From positions 25,008-43,932 of the forward strand of contig RMBW01000236.1 in NCBI GenBank assembly GCA_004009845.1: DNA of 18,925 nt, read 5' to 3'. This DNA comes from Davidsoniella eucalypti. Lineage: Eukaryota; Ascomycota; Sordariomycetes; Microascales; Ceratocystidaceae. The notes beneath the pieces were generated by a model that was not told the DNA's origin, did no database searches, and saw only the letters and a program-made list of their open reading frames with translations. Numbering within the stretch: the stretch's first letter is position 1; each line of letters opens with the position of its first letter. The translations under genes were made by a program, and so were the position numbers. Shown piece after piece: positions 1-8,431 of this stretch.

Positions 1-840
1 CCTTGGACACCCAACTTGGCTTCCCGAAATTTGCCGAAGGGTGTCGTGGATAAGGGGTAAGGGGTATGAGTCCTGTTTTGGAAATAGCGTTGACTGCGCG
101 GTAGTCTACGCAGAAACGAATTCCACCTCCAGGTTTCTTTACAAATAGCACTGGGGAGCCCACTTCAGACTTTGTGTCTTTTTATCCATCTTGTAGACAC
201 AGTTGTCGGTCAATGTCTTCTGCATCACCAATAGTTCTGCACGAGACAGCGGATACAACGATTGTACAGTAATGTTTCCCTTCCAGCAGCTCGATTTCAA
301 GTCCACTCCAGGCCGGTGTGCGGGAGGTCCTTCGAGGCTTGGCTTCGAACGCAGAGGCGACAGGTCTCTAACCATTCGGGGAGGGGAGGTCTTTCCAGTT
401 CTTTCTGCTCCAGCGCTCTGTTAACATCTTCTAGTGTGATGCGGTAAACAGCGTGTCGTCGTTGTCGCAGAGTTTGTGGAATTCCTCAGGTGTTAACTCC
501 TCAGCTGTAGTGACTTCAATCTGTCCAGAACGAGGGTGCAGGTGTACATCGTGGGTTGATGAGCCAGCGTTGACCGAGTATCAGGTCTTCGGTTTGGCCG
601 GGACGACGTAGGCCCAAATGTCCTCGTGGTGGTCAGGTAGGTGTAGCGTAAACTGAGCTATCTGAGTGATGACCGGGGGGTCGGACTGGGAGGAGGCGAG
701 GGAGACCTTGCGAGGCTCGATAGGCTGGGTCTGGGTAGCGTAGGGGAGTAGGCGCGGAGGGACGACGGCGAGGCAGAGGCAGCCACTGTCGACGAGAGCT
801 TTAGTCGAAAGTTCATTAATAGACAAATCTAAGTATAAAC
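1..840 (-). pseudogene. Chromovirus (Ty3/gypsy) protease to RT N-terminus fragment, copy E
   Basis: This minus-strand fragment matches the corresponding part of copy C at about 11341-12190 and runs off the left edge. The protease active site is visible as Leu-Val-Asp-Ser-Gly (DSG at 782-790), followed by the family stretch LCLAVVPPRLLPYAT and by HLPDHHEDIWAYVV. Towards position 1 come the linker HRPGVDLK, SLYPLSRAELLVMQKTLT, and the region just before RT. Compared with C, many 1-2 nt indels break the frame (for example near 180, 270, 360 and 590), so no continuous protein is possible. It stops exactly at 840, where the LTR of copy A begins, so A most likely inserted into the protease gene of this older copy. 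The matching right-hand half of E is not seen in the window. Confidence 0.85.
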
Positions 841-1019
841 TGTAAGAGACTAAGCCTAGTAAGGTTAGCCAAGGCATTCCTTGTCAGTACTAGAATCGGC
901 TATAAGTAGGGACCTATTCCCGCCGATTATTAGTCTTAGTTCTCTTTCTCCTTCATCGGTCTCAATCGAACTACTCTTTTACGACCAGTTTTCATCGCAA
1001 CTCCTCGTATATCGTCTCA
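841..1019 (+). repeat. 5' LTR of copy A (179 bp)
   Basis: The LTR begins TGTAAGAGAC and ends TATCGTCTCA, so it has the TG...CA termini. Its length is 179 bp, the same as the LTRs at 6908-7086, 8222-8400 and 14490-14668, although its U3 half is clearly diverged from those. A TATA-like TATAAGTA lies at 901-908. The motif ATCGGTCTCAA at 955-965 is complementary to the primer-binding site and is the likely 5' end of the transcript. The boundaries were set by comparison with the other three LTRs and by the break in homology to copy E at 840/841. Confidence 0.9.
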
Positions 1020-1021
1020 TT

Positions 1022-1032
1022 TTGAGACCGAT
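1022..1032 (+). promoter_or_regulatory. Candidate self-primer binding site, copy A
   Basis: TTGAGACCGAT starts 2 nt after the LTR end and is the exact reverse complement of 955-965 inside the same LTR. The position is right for a minus-strand primer-binding site. It does not look like a tRNA 3'-end complement, since there is no TGG start. Confidence 0.7.
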
Positions 1033-1046
1033 AACTTCTTTATCTT

Positions 1047-1334
1047 GTCCAAGCATCCGCTTGCCCCTTGTCCGAGCATCTGCTCGCTGTGTTATCTCTG
1101 TCCAAGCCGTCCGCTTGCTACCTATTCTGTCCAAGCCATCCGCTTGCTTTCTATCCTGTCCAAGCTGTCCGCTTGCCCTCTACTTTGTTGAAGCCGTCCG
1201 CTTGCTTTTCCTCCTCTGTCCAAACACTGTCTCTGTTTGCCCTCTTACCTCGTCCAGACTCCTCTAAACAGTCTGCCCCTTGTCCAAGCCTTCCCCTTAC
1301 CAGGCTTGCCCCTACCAGTCCGCTTGATTACCCC
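1047..1334 (+). repeat. Leader minisatellite of hairpin-forming units, copy A
   Basis: There are about ten tandem units of about 23-36 nt, most starting GTCCAAGC, between the primer-binding site and the gag start. Each unit contains a short inverted repeat (CAAGC...GCTTG in the commonest form) with a 4-12 nt loop. Units at 1070, 1218 and 1252 carry different but still complementary stems (CGAGC/GCTCG, CAAAC/GTTTG, CAGAC/GTCTG). Open frames through this array (Ser-Lys-Pro-Ser-Ala-Cys style repeats) are taken as non-coding, because unit lengths vary and the frame is not kept between copies. Confidence 0.85.
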
Positions 1335-1351
1335 TTGCGCCCTTAGTCACG

Positions 1352-3145
1352 ATGTCTGACTTCACCTTCCTGTTTCTGGTCATCCTGGCCTCCCTGAACT
1401 GCGCCGCCCTCGTTGGCTACTACGAGGCCTTCCTAATTATCAAGGAGAAACTAGCCCTGGCCCGCGTACACCTCCTAGACCCCAGCCAGGAACCTCCTGA
1501 GGGTTACACGCTGTCGGCCGTAGGCCTACCCGAGGATCGACCCTGGAGTAGACCCGGCTGGTGCTACCTTGCACTCTTTAAACGTAAGGAACGTGCGCGC
1601 CTCGCTGCCGTCCTAGGATTCTGCCCTGCCTCCCGTGACATCCTTAGTCACAGTCAGCATTTCCACAGCCACCTAGGACATCTATCTTTCACCAGCGGTT
1701 TGTCGGCCATGTTCACATCGGCCAAGCCCGTACGCGTCAGGAACGCGTTGCTCGAACCTCGCTCCGCCCTTCCCTTCTCAAGTCACCATTCATGGGCCTG
1801 CCTCGCACCCCACGAGAGCACGCTCCAAGGCCAGGGAAACCACTGAACAATTGATCGCGACCGAGACAACTCATGCACGCACCCTGAGTCGAGTAACCAC
1901 TTCTCGCAACCCCCTACCCGCAGACGATGAAGACGACGCCAGTGACATCCCATCTGATACCTCTGACCTGGCACGTCTGGCCGAAAGCATGAGACCCCGC
2001 GATACCTACCCTGAATCTGACCGTGGTCGCCAACCCTCGCGTGAAGCCGACCGTCTGGACTCTCTGCAAACTGACATGGTAGAAATGAAGTCTATGATGA
2101 ATCGACTCGGTCAAATGCTGTTCGCCAAAGAGCGTCATGATACTGCCGCTCCTCCGCTACCGCCTGCCCCTGCTCCTCAGCCACTACCCGTCTCGTCCAG
2201 CCAAAACCTACCCCGTCAGGTCCAGCCTCTACTTAGCGAATTCAGCGGCTTGCACTCTGACTACGAGATCTGGAGAAGACTGGCAACGAACAAGATGTTA
2301 ATCGATGGAACAGCCCTAGGCGGTGACCTCTCTAAGGCAGTCTACCTGTACGGCCGCTTAGGCACGAACACGCAAGCCAAGTTGAACGTCTTTTTCGACT
2401 CTATCTGCCAACGATCCAGACCCTACGATCTGCTGCTGGAGAAACTCGACGATATGTCCGGTCGCGCGAACGACTCACTAACGCTCGCATCGCCTTCTAC
2501 AAGTCCGCTCAGGGAGATCGTGAAACCTTCAAAGCCTTCCACCTCCGATTCGAAACCCTAGCCATGGAAGCCGGCATTCACGACGACACCACGTTGATCG
2601 ACATCCTACGTTCTGCCATGCGTGACGATTTGGTTGAACGCACCGGATGGGCTTGGGAGTCCAACTCATACCACGCCATCATTGACAGCCTCTTGAAGCA
2701 CTTCGACCGCCCCACTGGTAAGCGCCGCATCGTTGAGTCCACCCCTAAGCCCGAGCACACCAAGTCGAGTAACTGGAGAGAGCGGCCTGACCAACAGACC
2801 GTCGGGAGAACCGCCCTCAGCTTGCTGCCCGCTCAGACAGACCAAAACTGTCCGAGTCGGAACGACCACCGGTTAATGCGCGAAAACGCATGCTTTATCT
2901 GTGGACTCAAGGATCACATCGCACGCCGTTGCCCCCAGCGCTCTTCCCAGCCAGGCCCCTCCAACAATCAGCTGTCCATCAACGCCATACGCACGGTAAT
3001 GCGTGAGGAAATCGCGAAGTATGACGAACGGGCCATGGATCGTGTGCTACCTCCCCCTGACAACACCACTACGACGGTAGCCAAGGTCGACTCTAAGGTA
3101 GCGGAGAACGGGTCAGAATACGACCTAATTGAACTGGATTTTTAG
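1352..3145 (+). pseudogene. Gag of chromovirus A, two frame breaks
   Basis: The start ATG at 1352 is supported by the equivalent start in copies C (14172) and D (16985). Residues 4-23 are strongly hydrophobic (FTFLFLVILASLNCAALVGY), followed by a region conserved with copy C around GWCYLALFKRKERARLA and LGHLSFTS. The frame breaks near 1846 and continues from about 1851, with an acidic/Ser-rich linker and a Pro-rich stretch. A capsid-like region then starts at about LLSEFSGLHSDYEIWRR (2230 onward), with a second break near 2480-2560. The last part holds a CCHC zinc knuckle, CX2CX4HX4C, at 2891-2932. Gag ends at a TAG at 3143-3145 within the candidate frameshift site. Role: the structural protein of virus-like particles and RNA binding. 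Confidence 0.85.
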
Positions 3146-3172
3146 GTGGTCAGGACAAGTCGCGCCCTGACC
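3136..3172 (+). promoter_or_regulatory. Candidate programmed -1 frameshift signal between gag and pol, copy A
   Basis: The heptamer G GAT TTT (3136-3142, in gag phase) is followed at once by the gag stop TAG. Five nt after the heptamer a perfect 7-bp hairpin follows: GGTCAGG 3148-3154 pairs with CCTGACC 3166-3172, with an 11-nt loop. The -1 frame is open from here into protease. Copy C has the same heptamer, stop and loop with a different but complementary stem. Confidence 0.7.
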
Positions 3173-5257
3173 TGGAGGATACGACGGAAGGTGAGAAGAT
3201 AGTTAGACAAGAGATGGGAGCTAAGGGATTGTATTTAGATTTACGTTTGAACACTTTGCCTACGAAAGCTCTCGTCGACAGTGGCTGCCTCTGCCTTGCC
3301 GTCGTTCCCCCGCGCCTCCTTCCATACGCTACGAAGACCCTACCTGTCGAACCCCGCAAGGTATCCTTAGCCGCATCACAGACCAACCCGCCTCTCATCA
3401 CTCAGATCGCCCAGTTTACGTTACACCTTCCAGACCACCATGAGGACATATGGGCCTACGTCGTCCCCGGCCAAACCGAAGACCTAATACTCGGTCAACG
3501 CTGGCTAATTAACCACGACGTACACCTGCACCCGCGCTCTGGACAAATCGAAGTCACTACGGCCGAAGAACTGACGCCTGAAGAGTTCCATAAACTCTGT
3601 GACAACGACGACGCCGCTGTATTCCGCATCACGTTAGAAGATGTCAACAGGGCGCTGGAGCAGAAGGAACAGGAGAGACCGCCTCTACCGGAGTGGCTGA
3701 AACCTGTAGCGTCCGCATTCGAAGCCAAAGCCTCTAAGGACCTCCCGCCTCACAGGCCTGGAGTAGACCTGAAGATCGAACTGCTTGAAGGGAAAACGTT
3801 ACCTGTGCAATCGCTCTACCCGCTGTCGCGTGCTGAACTGTTGGTGATGCAAAAGACTTTGACTGAACTACTGGGGACAAGATGGATAAAGGATACAAAA
3901 TCTGAAGTGGGCTCCCCCGTCCTATTTGTAAAGAAAACCTGGAGGTGGAATTCGCTTCTGTGTGGACTACCGCGCAGTTAATGCCATCTCCAAGAAGGAC
4001 TCTTACCCACTGCCCCTTATCCACGACACCCTTCGGCAAATCTCGGCTGCTAAATGGGTCTCCAAGGTCGACGTTATTGCCGCATTCCATCGTATTCGGA
4101 TTGCCCCTGGTTCTGAGGAGTTAACCGCCTTTCGGACTCCTCTAGGAGCCTTCGAGTGGAACGTGATCCCCTTTGGTCTGACGAATGCCCCTGCTGCGTT
4201 TCAACGCTACATCAACTCGGTCCTCCGAAAGTGGCTAGGCATCAGCTGCAGCGCCTACATTGACGATGTGGACATCTACTCGAGTGGTACTGAGGAAGAG
4301 CACAGGAAGTTAGTGCTCGAAATTGTCCACGCACTCGATCTCGCCGGCCTGCAACTCGACCTCCGCAAGTGCCAGTTCCTAGCTAAGGAAATCAAGTTCC
4401 TCGGCTTCATCGTTGGCCCAGGTATTGGCATCAAGGCAGACCCTGAGAAAACCCTTGCGATTCGCAACTGGAATTCTCCCACAACTTTGAAAGGTCTACG
4501 TGGTTTCATCGGCTTTGTTAACTTCTATCGAGACTTTGTACCTCGACTGTCTGAAATGATAGCGCCGATGGTAGGGTTAACCAAGAAGGATACCCCCTTT
4601 GTTTGGTCCGACGCATGTGCGCACGCGTTCGCCGAGGTTAAGAGAGCCTTCCTCACTCCCCCTGTTCTGACCCCCTTTGACCCGCTGAGAGAAACGGTAT
4701 TGACCGCAGACTCTTCCGGTTACGCCCTGGGAGCAGAGTTGTCTCAGCGAGGAGACGATGGTCTCATGCACCCCATTGCATTTCTCTCACGCAAGCTCAC
4801 ACCCCCCGAAGCCAACTACCCCATCCACGATAAGGAGATGTTGGCCATCTACTGGTCCATTCGAGAATGGCGCCATTTCCTCCTAGGGGTTGACTTCGTG
4901 GTGTGGACCGACCACCGTAACTTGGAGTACTTTCAGACCAAGAGAACGCTGGCCGAGAGACAACGCCGCTGGGGATATGAGCTTTCGGACTTTAGTTTCT
5001 GCCTACGCCACCGCCCAGGTACTGAGCAAGTTGTGCCAGACGCCCTATCTAGAAGGGACCAGGATATGCCAGCCAACGAAAGTGACGACAGGCTGGCTAG
5101 TCGCTTCCACCAACTCCTCGAGAAGAGTGAGTCAAGCAACGACCTGGTGGTAATCGGCGCAGTTTGGGCTCAGGAGCCTGACAAGGACGCGCCGACTGAC
5201 GACAAGGCGACTAAGGAAGCTGTGACCTCCCCCTTCGCGCGACCCCGAGATGACTAG
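3146..5257 (+). pseudogene. Pol of chromovirus A: protease, reverse transcriptase, RNase H (one frame break)
   Basis: The frame is open in -1 relative to gag across the gag stop; the first in-frame ATG is at 3214. The aspartic protease motif Leu-Val-Asp-Ser-Gly has its DSG codons at 3277-3285. The linker with HRPGVDLK and QSLYPLSRAELLVMQ leads into RT. One extra A in the run at 3934-3937 (four A against three in copy C) shifts the frame. RT continues from about 3945 with DYRAVNAISKKDSYPLP, FRTPLGAFEWNVIPFGL and the catalytic YIDD at 4256-4267. The RNase H-like domain follows (ADSSGYALGAELS, KEMLAIYWSIREWRHF, WTDHRNLEYF), ending in DALSRRDQD. A stop at 5255-5257 precedes integrase. Apart from the indel the catalytic residues look intact. 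Confidence 0.87.
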
Positions 5258-6773
5258 CCTATGGAACCAGGCTCTGACCCAATGCAACCGTTGGTGGTTA
5301 GCTCGTAAACTTGTACGAGAAGGAGCTCGCTCATTCCCAGCCGACTGGGGTTTGCAATGGCAAATGAGCGAGTGCAAGCTAGACTCGGAAGGAAGACTAC
5401 GCTGGCGTGATAGACTTTGGGTCCCTCACCATGAACCCCTGAGGACCAAAATCATCCAGCAAATTCACGACTCGACCCTCGCAGGCCACCCCGGCAGAGC
5501 AATTACCCGTGACTTAGTATCGCGCGAATATGCCTGGCCTGGCCTCACCAATGATGTCCGACAGTTCGTGTCGAATTGCTCTTCTTGTGGAAAAAGCAAG
5601 ATTTGGCGAGAGCAGAAGCGTGGGTTGAAGCCCCTGCCAGTACCGTCCAGACCTTGGTCTGAACTGGCCATGGACTTTATCGGCCCATTACCCCCTTCTG
5701 CTGGCTACACTTCTATTCTAGGAGTCACCGACCGCCTGTCGAAGTCGCAAATCCTGATCCCATGAAGGCCATTACCGCACAAGCCACTGCTGAAGCCCTG
5801 CTGATCCACGTCTTTTCCCACCATGGCTTCCCCCTTGCAATCGTTTCCGACAGAGGGCCTCAATTTGCTCAGCTGTTTTGGGGCGAAGTAATGCCGTCGT
5901 CGCTTTGGGATTCAACCGCCGCCTATCTACTGCTTTCCACCCCCAGACTGATGGTAGTCAGGAGCGCAGTAATCAGGAGATTGAAACGTACTTGCGGCAA
6001 TTTCTGTTCCTTCGCACAGGACGACTGGGCCTCACTACTGCCCCAAGCGCAATTGGCCCTCAACAACCGCATTTCCTCAACCACTGGCCTCTCCCCTTTC
6101 TTCACCACTCATGGTTTCAACGTGGACATTATTGAGCCCTCCGTTCAAGGTCCCCGGCCTCTGACAAATCTCCTGTTTGTGGTGCCCAGGAATGGCTGTC
6201 CAAAACTAGCGACGCAACCCAATTCGCGATCGTAGCTATGGCTGCCACCAGGAACATCAGGAAACCAGCGCCAACCGTCTCCGTCAACCATCCGAGAGTT
6301 TCAGAGTGGGAGATAAGGTATACCTCAACACGAAGAACCTGACCACGGAGAGACCGTCCAAGAAGTTAGACTGGTTGGCCAGACTGTACACAGTCCTAGA
6401 GGTTACAGGTACCCACAACGTACGATTGAACGTGCCTACAGGCATCCACCCTGTTTTCCACGTAAGCCTAATCCGCCGAGCTCCCAACAACCCCTTACCC
6501 TCGCAGGAAGTACCAGATGATGAGCCCGCGGCTATCACGGCTAGGGAAGCACTTGAAGACGACTCTGTGGAAACAGGCGAGTACCGGGTGGAAGCAATCG
6601 TGAAGCAACGTACCCGCCATGGACACACGCAAGCCTTGGTCAAATGGAAAGGTTACCAAGATGCTACTTGGGAACCATTGGAACACGTGAAGGACACTGC
6701 AGCATGGTTGGTTTTCACGGAGAAGACGAAAAAGAATTGGAACGTGACCCTCCAATCCCTTTACACTGCCTAG
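5250..6773 (+). pseudogene. Integrase with C-terminal chromodomain, copy A (several frame breaks)
   Basis: The N-terminal HHCC zinc-binding part is visible (IHDSTLAGHPG, then NCSSCGKSK at about 5570-5600). The first catalytic Asp is in MDFIGPLP at 5673-5675. The frame breaks near 5760. The second Asp is in VSDRGPQF (5849-5851). The segment with the catalytic Glu (FHPQTDGSQER) is in another frame between about 5890 and 6000, and the frame returns at FCSFAQDDWASLLPQ. A further break lies near 6180-6300. The last open part (6306-6773) carries the RPSKKLDWLARLYTVLEV segment and, at its residues 92-140, a chromodomain: GEYRVEAIVKQ, ALVKWKGYQDATWEPLEH. In related elements the chromodomain steers integration towards modified histones. 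This copy cannot make a full integrase. Confidence 0.87.
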
Positions 6774-6907
6774 TTGCTACCAGAGGATGGCCCCGAGAAG
6801 GACCATGGTACGAGTATGGACACACGCAGTCCACTGATGGTAGGCTAAGGCAGCAATATTGGCTGCACCACCTTGGTCACCTGCACACCCGAGCGTCTGC
6901 AGGATAG

Positions 6908-7086
6908 TGAGACGATATACGAGGATTTGCGAGGAAAAATGGTCGTAAAGATGAATTGAATTGAGACCGATGAGGGAGAAAGAGAAACTAAGACTAAACT
7001 ACGAGGGAATCGGTCCCTATTTATGTCAAAGTCAAGTAGGGCCAAGGCATGACTTGGCCAATACTGATGGGCCTTAGACCCTTACA
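6908..7086 (-). repeat. 3' LTR of copy B (179 bp)
   Basis: On the minus strand it starts TGTAAGGGTC (7086) and ends CGTCTCA (6908). A TATA-like CATAAATA lies at about 7018-7025, and the 11-nt motif complementary to the primer-binding site at 6961-6971. By eye it is identical to the LTR at 8222-8400 and differs from the LTR at 14490-14668 at a few positions in U5. Confidence 0.9.
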
Positions 7087-7376
7087 ATAGTCTCCCCCCC
7101 CACCGGCAGAAAAAAATTTACTAATTTTACAACAAAAACCCATAAAAAACTCCTTCAAACAACCAATACAATATGACAAATAACAGAAAACAAGATGAGC
7201 CATGGTAACAATCCAATAAAACAAAAATAACACTTTCCAAACAGGGTAAAGATACCGGAAGCGGTAGGCGCCAGGGGGCGCAAGCGGTCGTCGTGGCGCA
7301 GTGGTCTGCGGCATAGCCTCCAGCGGGGAGGATTGCGTGTGTCGAGGGTCACGCCATAGCCCTTGTCGGATTTGCT
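7087..7376 (-). other. 3' UTR and polypurine tract of copy B
   Basis: This is non-coding sequence between the integrase stop and the LTR. On the minus strand a purine run of eight G followed by AGA (7091-7101) lies 4 nt from the LTR, as expected for the plus-strand primer. The remainder contains an A/T-rich part (7110-7250) and a GC-rich part (7255-7376). The GC-rich part resembles the 3' UTR of A and carries a tRNA-like motif on the plus strand. Confidence 0.75.
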
Positions 7377-8221
7377 CTACGACAATAACCAGGCAGAGTA
7401 CAGAGACTGGACAGTGACATCCCAGTTCTTCTTGGTTTTCTCCGTGAAGATGCGCCAGGCAACAGTGTCTTCCACATGTTCCAGGGGTTCCCACGTCGCA
7501 TCTTGGTAGCCTAGCCATTTGACGAGGGCTTGCTTGTGACCTCGGGAAGTGCGCTGTTTCAATATTGCCTCCACCCTGTACTCACCAGCCTCCAATGAGG
7601 GGTCCTCAAGCGCTTCCCTAGCCGTGATTGCGACAGGCTCATCGTCCTGAATCTCCTGAGATGGCAAGGGGTTGTTTGGGGCGCGTCGGATGAGGCTTAC
7701 ATGAAAGACTGGGTGAATATCCGAGGGTACGTTCAGGCGAACGTTATGGCTGCCTACAACTTCCAGGACAGTGTACCGTCTAGCTAGCCAGTCTAGCTTC
7801 TTTGAAGGCCTTTCCGTAGTCAGGTGCTTCGTGTTTAGGTAAACTAGGTCTCCTACTTTGAAACTTTCAGAGGGCTGGCGAAGACGGTTAGCACTGTTCT
7901 CCTGGTGTTCTTGGGCGGCCGCCATGGCGACAATAGCGAACTGGGTAGCATCACTTAGCTTTGCTAACCAATCCTGGGCCCCGCGCACTGGAGACTTATT
8001 CGAGGCTGGGGGCCCTTGTACAGATGGTTCGATAATGTCGACGTTAAAACCGTGGGTCATGAAGAAAGGAGAGAGGCCTGTAGCGGAAGAGATCCTGTTG
8101 TTTAGGGCGAGTTGCGCTTGGGGCAGCAAGGAGGCCCAGTCGTCCTGGGCGAAGGAACAGAAATTGCGCAGGTATGTCTCAATCTCCTGATTACTGCGTT
8201 CTTGGCTGCCATCCGTCTGAG
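7324..8221. repeat. 898-bp direct repeat, left copy (partner 8580-9477)
   Basis: The two segments align end to end with a constant offset of 1256 and no indel. The left copy ends at the LTR junction at 8221. The right copy begins immediately after the N at 8579. Confidence 0.9.
7377..8221 (-). pseudogene. Integrase C-terminus plus chromodomain, copy B (5' part missing)
   Basis: The sequence is open on the minus strand from the junction at 8221 to a stop at 7377. It begins in the region just after the catalytic Glu, continues with AQDDWASLLPQAQLALNNR, then the C-terminal RPSKKLDWLARRYTVLEVVG segment, and ends with a chromodomain (GEYRVEAILKQ, ALVKWLGYQDATWEPLEH). It matches 8633-9477 without indels, and the only differences I saw are three substitutions (7920, 7947, 7986). 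The catalytic core upstream has been replaced by a plus-strand LTR, so this is a fragment. Confidence 0.87.
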
Positions 8222-8400
8222 TGTAAGGGTCTAAGGCCCATCAGTATTGGCCAAGTCATGCCTTGGCCCTACTTGACTTTGACATAAATAGGGACCGATT
8301 CCCTCGTAGTTTAGTCTTAGTTTCTCTTTCTCCCTCATCGGTCTCAATTCAATTCATCTTTACGACCATTTTTCCTCGCAAATCCTCGTATATCGTCTCA
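8222..8400 (+). repeat. LTR of copy F (179 bp)
   Basis: It has TG...CA termini, starting TGTAAGGGTC and ending ATATCGTCTCA. The TATA-like CATAAATA is at 8283-8290. The likely transcript 5' end ATCGGTCTCAA is at 8337-8347, about 50 nt downstream of the TATA box. In U3, GGCCAAG (8249-8255) and CTTGGCC (8262-8268) form a perfect 7-bp palindrome around TCATGC, just upstream of the TATA box. Confidence 0.9.
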
Positions 8401-8402
8401 TT

Positions 8403-8413
8403 TTGAGACCGAT
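8403..8413 (+). promoter_or_regulatory. Candidate self-primer binding site, copy F
   Basis: TTGAGACCGAT begins 2 nt after the LTR end and is exactly complementary to 8337-8347 within the LTR. The arrangement is the same as in A, C and D. Confidence 0.7.
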
Positions 8414-8431
8414 AACTCTTAAGTTTTTGTT

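Larger units (their letters stand above)
841..6907 (+). mobile_element. Ty3/gypsy chromovirus copy A, 5' LTR present, 3' LTR lost
   Basis: The order is LTR (841-1019), primer-binding site, hairpin-repeat leader, gag, protease, RT, RNase H, integrase, chromodomain, then a short 3' UTR (6774-6907). RT/RNase H before integrase is the Ty3/gypsy order, and the C-terminal chromodomain places it among chromoviruses. The 3' UTR is alignable to that of copy B (shared ACACACGCA and following bases) but ends at 6907, where a minus-strand LTR of another copy begins, so the 3' LTR and polypurine tract are missing. Several single-nucleotide indels break gag, pol and integrase, so this copy is inactive. The left side interrupts copy E. 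Target-site duplication cannot be tested because the right end is lost. Confidence 0.88.
6908..8221 (-). mobile_element. 3' end of chromovirus copy B
   Basis: In minus-strand order this holds the end of integrase with its chromodomain (8221-7377), a 3' UTR (7376-7087), a polypurine tract, and a 3' LTR (7086-6908). It belongs to the same subfamily as C and F. The U5 end of its LTR abuts the 3' UTR of copy A at 6907/6908. The other end stops inside integrase at 8221, where a plus-strand LTR begins. The LTR at 6908-7086 and the one at 8222-8400 read as identical inverted copies. Confidence 0.82.

Noticed and set aside
881..1346. Open frames through the leader arrays, and the upstream extension of copy C gag to 14514
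   Set aside because: Products are Ser-Lys-Pro-Ser-Ala-Cys-type repeats from the minisatellite, unit lengths vary so the frame is not maintained, and copies disagree. The conserved Gag begins at 1352, 14172 and 16985.
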